In this document: positions 60,773 to 64,000 of the stretch, piece by piece
Numbering within the stretch: the stretch's first letter is position 1
How the letters are laid out: each line of letters starts with the position of its first letter
NCBI GenBank assembly: GCA_026686845.1
Contig: JAIVEN010000028.1
Coordinates: 5,223,001 to 5,287,000, forward strand
Length of the DNA: 64,000 nt
Direction: 5' to 3'
DNA from: Adenanthera pavonina
Lineage: Eukaryota; Streptophyta; Magnoliopsida; Fabales; Fabaceae
Made by a program: the position numbers and the translations under genes
Notes under the pieces: model-generated
Databases searched by the model: none
What the model was told of the DNA's origin: nothing
The model's input: the letters and a program-made list of their open reading frames with translations, nothing else

Positions 60773-60919
60773 GGAGAATTACATTTTAGGATCAGCTCCA
60801 AAATTATTAACAATGAATAGAGACTTTTGACTCATAAAAAGTGATAAAAACTGAAAATTGAGTAGTAACAACATCATATTTGCTATTAATTTCCAAAATT
60901 GGTCCTAAGTAATTCCCCC
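60773..60919. mobile_element. Small MITE, copy 2
   Basis: Begins GGAGAATTACATTTTAGGAT; its end reverse complemented reads GGGGGAATTACTTAGGACCA. Internal sequence (GAGACTTTTGACTCATAAAA, TGAAAATTGAGTAGTAACA) is the reverse complement of that in 59700-59863. Confidence 0.65.
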
Positions 60920-61292
60920 TATTTCTTTCTTATCAATATATGTACAGTGCATACGTGAGGAAATGCCCAATTTTCTTTAATCATAATTCTATTACATTAA
61001 TATAACATTTTATATATACTCGTTGGCTAACTAATGATATAGATTTTTTTTTTTAATTTGTTAGTGACAAACAATATCCTTTGCTCGGATAGGAACTGAT
61101 CTCCTTAAACATACGAAGAATAAATAATATATCTCTTCCAACTAGATTTCGTCCATACACAAAAGCTAGGAAGCAAATTTGCAACCATTTGCTTAAGGGC
61201 TTTTAGCTCTTATTATTAATGCCAACTTGAGTTGGAATTAAATAATTATGTAGATTTATTCAAATGTCTTCAACCCCTAAAATAAAACAATA

Positions 61293-61562
61293 TTTCCTCC
61301 GATTCATAAAAAATATTTTTTAGAATTTTTAAGATTTTTCATAATATTTATTATTTTAGAACATCGATAAAGTATTAATTACATTTTTCACTATTTTACC
61401 CTCCATCAATATCCTTAATTTTCTTAGTATATATGAAATAAATTAAAATTAAAGACATTTTAGTAAAACACTATTAAATTTTATGACAATTTAGATCATT
61501 TAATAACTTTTTTAATCTATGTGAAAAATTTTAAAATCACACTTTATATAAACTGAAGGAAG
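61293..61562. mobile_element. Stowaway-like MITE
   Basis: Begins TTTCCTCCGATTCATAAAAA and ends TATATAAACTGAAGGAAG, flanked by TA (61291-61292 and 61563-61564). About 270 bp, no coding capacity. Confidence 0.6.
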
Positions 61563-62803
61563 TATCATTTTGTATCAAAATCAAATTTTAATGCATCTTG
61601 AAGTTAAGATTAGTTGATTGAAGCAAAACGTTTGAGGATTAAAATGAGAAGATTTATCTTTAAAAAGTCATATTTTTTAGACTAAAAATAGCTAATATAT
61701 TCTCGTAGTTATTTATTTTTTACAGACAGAAACTGTTGGGATTAATTTTTTCGTCAAGTTCAAGAAGAATATTGGATTATTCTAACCGAATATAACAAAG
61801 AACAGCCATGAATCATGATTGCCAAATATTTTTAGTATTATTTTTATTTAAGAAATCGACCTCATAGGTGGCAACGGAATTTTTTGTCCTGTATACCTGA
61901 TTATTGTCTCAAGTTGTTTACCTGACAAAGAGATCTAAATAATATATATATATATATATATATAATTTTTTCTTAGTGCTTATCATTTATCTTGTTCCTT
62001 GCAAGTGTCACTAGGAGGAATTTTAAATGATATATAATTTGTACTCACGTTTGTTTTGGGGTTGAATTTGACAATAGCTGAACTCCCTAATAATGTTTAA
62101 GCGACATAAGCTAAGCTTTTTTTCCCCCTTAATTTCCAATAAAACTTCTGATTAGTCTTTGTTTTCGTTTGCATTTTTTGTCACTATATTCTTTGTTTTC
62201 TTCGGGTTGGTCTGCATGTTTACCCCTCTTGCTGTTAATTATTAATTAATGATTAATTATGACTAAAAGAAAAGGTTAAAAAGTTTGGTGCTAGTTGAGG
62301 CAGTAATGAATAAAGATTAATATTTTTAAAAAAGAGATTAAATTTTATTTTCAAATATGCACATATACAATAAAAAAATTATTTGATTTTCAATAAAATA
62401 ACATAAATCTCTTTTCTATTTTCAAAATATACAGAAACATCATTTAAAAAATATCATATATTTTAAATTAATTTTAATTTCGTATGAAAGTACGCCCTCT
62501 ACAACCTAGTTGCATATTTTCCTGTAACTAAAAAATTTCAAAATGAAGTGTATTTAAAAATAAAAACTTTCAATTTGAGAGTAAAACTTTGTAAGAAAAA
62601 AATACTTTTTTATAATAAATTAAAAAAATTTTAATTCTGTGCACAATTTTAAACTTTGTATGAGAGAACAATAACATTTTACTTTTTTATTTTGTGAGAA
62701 TAACATTTTACTAGTTTCTTAATGTTTAGAAAATGATTCTTTATAATTAAGATTTTCATCTTCCAGACCTTTAAAATAAGTTTATAATTTAAAATCTTTT
62801 ATA
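61563..62803. other. AT-rich intergenic DNA
   Basis: Contains an AT microsatellite near 61940-61963. No gene seen. Confidence 0.45.
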
Positions 62804-63850
62804 CTCTCTTTGTCCCAATTATAAAAAAAAATTTAAGACTCTTCATTTATTAAAAAATATAATTAATATGGATAAAATTTATTGAGTAATTAATATTATT
62901 TTCTTTTTATACCCTTAAGTAATTAAGATTGTGTTGATAATTACAAGTAATTAATTAGTTTTATTCCAGACTTTTCATGTAAGTAATTCTAAAAAAGAAA
63001 TTGAAATTGTAAATTAATTGATAAATTTAATTATCAAAATTGCTTTTCCCTTAGAGTATGTTTGGGAGTTTAATATGATATGAAATTGAATAGAACATAA
63101 AGTTGTTGTTTGAGAATTTTAAGAGGAAAAGAATTAGTTTCATTTAACTATTATTTGAAAGTTATTATAGAATTAATGAAACAGAATATTTTATAACATT
63201 TTCTTTCTCATATTGTCCTTATAATTTAATTTAAATAAAAAATATGAAATTACTTCAAATTAAAAAGTATAAAATATTTTTGAATAAACTTTAAATATTT
63301 TTTCCCAAGTAGCCTTTTATACAATGAGATTTTTTTATTTGTTATTATTTATAAATATATAAGATTACAATTACAATTTGTTGGGAAAAAATTATTCACA
63401 GTTTTTAAATTCAAAGTTCCCAATAGAAAAAATTAAAAATCATTAGGCTATAAAGAAATTAAGAGGACAACTTGATGTAGTTAAGAGATCAGTGAATGTC
63501 TCTATATAGTGAAAAGAATGAGAGTGATGAAGGAGAGATCAATGATAAATATTCTTAGATATGTGTGTTTTAATAAGATTTGAGATAATTTTGTAAATAT
63601 AATATAAATTTCAAGTCATTCCATCTATGACCCCCCAATTTAGAAGACAATAAAAGTTAGATTTTAGATGGCTAAGAAGGACTTGAGAGACCCTTCCTTA
63701 CCATTCTATTCTCCTATTAAAATTTATCCAAATAATTGTCTACTCTCTTTAACCATTTCATTTCATTGGGAAAACAACTTCCAAGCATATGCTTAGTAAT
63801 AATAAGTGATTATTTGTTTTTTATAAGTTAGGTGAGGACGACGGAGGGAG
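62804..63850. mobile_element. Stowaway-like MITE split by another MITE
   Basis: Left end CTCTCTTTGTCCCAATTATA and right end GACGACGGAGGGAG, with TA on both sides (62802-62803 and 63851-63852). At 1.05 kb it is far too long for the class because about 63055-63795 is a second inverted-repeat element (AGTATGTTTGGGAG and, reverse complemented, AGCATATGCTTGGAAG), of the same kind as that at 41629-42375. Confidence 0.55.
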
Positions 63851-64000
63851 TAATAAAGATTTCCAGTTCTAAATTTCTCAATCCTTTTTTTGTTCTCCCT
63901 TCTCATTAAGTGGAACTTTCCAATTCCATCATCACTCACATCATTTTCCACATGTTATTCTTGATTGGTATAAAATTAATTAATCAATCAATTCTCGTAA

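Noticed and set aside
1..64000. tRNA, rRNA or CRISPR-like structures
   Set aside because: No cloverleaf, ribosomal or spacer-repeat pattern was seen; the only short regular arrays are the transposon-related repeats listed.

Overview
The window is nuclear DNA of a flowering plant, probably a eudicot. It is very AT-rich, has long non-coding stretches, spliced genes with GT-AG introns, and nested transposable elements. It carries one complete host gene and a dense, layered record of transposon activity. There is nothing prokaryotic in it: no operons, ribosome binding sites or CRISPR.

Layout. 1-588 is a foldback MITE-like repeat and about 820-1800 looks like an old LTR-element remnant. From 3073 to 25836 lies an old tandem duplication of a roughly 3.2 kb unit. 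Copy A (3073-21014) is split by a 14.7 kb CACTA (En/Spm) transposon at 4059-18799. Copy B (21015-25836) lacks that insertion but carries a 1.63 kb inverted-repeat element (22016-23648) that copy A lacks, so each copy holds the empty site of the other's insertion. The CACTA element has a transposase gene full of stop codons, a second gene with a Transposase_24-type region and a Ulp1-like protease region that is split by a 1.48 kb solo LTR, a captured piece of a SHAGGY/GSK3-like kinase gene with its intron, and an unexplained second CACTA-type terminus.

27520-35602 is the one intact host gene: 14 exons encoding a 1221-residue BRUTUS-like (BTSL-type) E3 ubiquitin ligase with three hemerythrin-like regions, CHY and CTCHY zinc fingers, a RING and a C-terminal zinc ribbon. 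This family controls iron homeostasis. A G-box and TATA box lie upstream, and a Stowaway-like MITE ends about 135 bp before the G-box.

35603-42604 is AT-rich intergenic DNA with several MITEs, a broken BAHD acyltransferase fragment (minus strand) and a broken RNase H-like fragment (plus strand). 42610-57686 is a complete 15.1 kb LTR retrotransposon lying on the minus strand, with 4.1 kb LTRs, a perfect 5 bp target duplication, a primer binding site, a polypurine tract and two tandem arrays beside the 3' LTR, but no gag or pol. It fits a non-autonomous Tat/Ogre-like element. 57692-64000 is AT-rich DNA with a diverged tandem duplication and several MITEs.

The genes do not form a pathway. The main interest is the history of the insertions, the reciprocal empty sites, the kinase capture, and the structured repeats inside the LTR retrotransposon.
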